Shown piece by piece: positions 5,803 to 5,827 of a DNA stretch of 5,827 nt. Positions within the stretch are counted from its first letter, which is position 1; the number at the start of each line of letters is the position of its first letter. A program made the translations under genes and the position numbers. The stretch is taken from the NCBI GenBank assembly GCA_964617245.1, contig CAZTWF010000015.1, positions 1 to 5,827 of the forward strand, given 5' to 3'. The notes beneath the pieces are model-generated. The model was not told the DNA's origin. It was given only the letters and a program-made list of their open reading frames with translations, and made no database searches. This DNA is from WYZ-LMO11 sp964617245. GTDB lineage: Archaea > Thermoproteota > Methanomethylicia > Methanomethylicales > Methanomethylicaceae.

Positions 5803-5809
5803 TTTTTTT
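5803..5809 (+). terminator. Oligo-T terminator after the microprotein gene
   Basis: T7 lies 13 bases after the stop at 5789 and would end the Dop-like/microprotein transcript. The remaining bases to 5827 are AT-rich, with no gene visible before the window ends; TTTAAAAATTTT (5814-5825) could belong to a following promoter. Confidence 0.5.
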
Positions 5810-5827
5810 ATCATTTAAAAATTTTAA

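Noticed and set aside
1..5827. tRNA, rRNA, CRISPR arrays, insertion sequences or attachment sites
   Set aside because: Reading both strands showed no cloverleaf-like GC-rich segment, no spaced direct repeats, and no transposase or terminal inverted repeats. The gaps between genes are all under 90 bases and AT-rich.

Overview
The window is a very AT-rich stretch whose signals look archaeal. It has TATA-like boxes placed either 25-30 bases before start codons or just before short leaders, oligo-T runs after genes, very short intergenic gaps, arginine coded almost entirely by AGA, and a GAGGTGA ribosome-binding site matching the archaeal 16S 3' end. The lineage cannot be fixed from sequence alone; an AT-rich, perhaps thermophilic archaeon is my best reading, and an AT-rich bacterium is not formally excluded.

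Layout. Bases 50-1498 (+) encode an 11-helix Nramp-fold transporter whose two signature metal-binding motifs are altered. Bases 1541-1705 (+) encode a 54-residue zinc-ribbon protein. It overlaps by 18 bp, tail to tail, an extended-SDR NAD-dependent epimerase/dehydratase at 1688-2611 (-). A 48-bp divergent promoter region then leads to the notable part.

Bases 2660-5789 (+) hold two consecutive genes (456 and 527 codons) for proteins of the Dop/PafA family. These are the glutamine-synthetase-fold enzymes that in actinobacteria and some other bacteria attach (PafA) and remove (Dop) the protein tag Pup. Both carry the ExE metal motif, the NGxRxYxD catalytic-Asp motif and an exact RDEPHAD motif. 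The second is the more Dop-like: it keeps a Dop-loop-like stretch and the NPPTDTR motif. The first is shorter and lacks that loop, as PafA does.

Overlapping the Dop-like stop codon by ATGA, and preceded by the best Shine-Dalgarno in the window, is a 31-codon gene for a Lys/Glu-rich, probably helical peptide that ends in Gly-Glu-COOH. It occupies the place pup has after dop in actinobacteria and ends like mature Pup (Gly-Glu). My main inference is that bases 2660-5789 form a compact pupylation-like system, made of a ligase-like enzyme, a Dop-like enzyme and a minimal Pup-like tag, in an apparently archaeal genome. The enzyme family assignment is strong. The microprotein being translated is well supported. 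Its role as the tag is inference.
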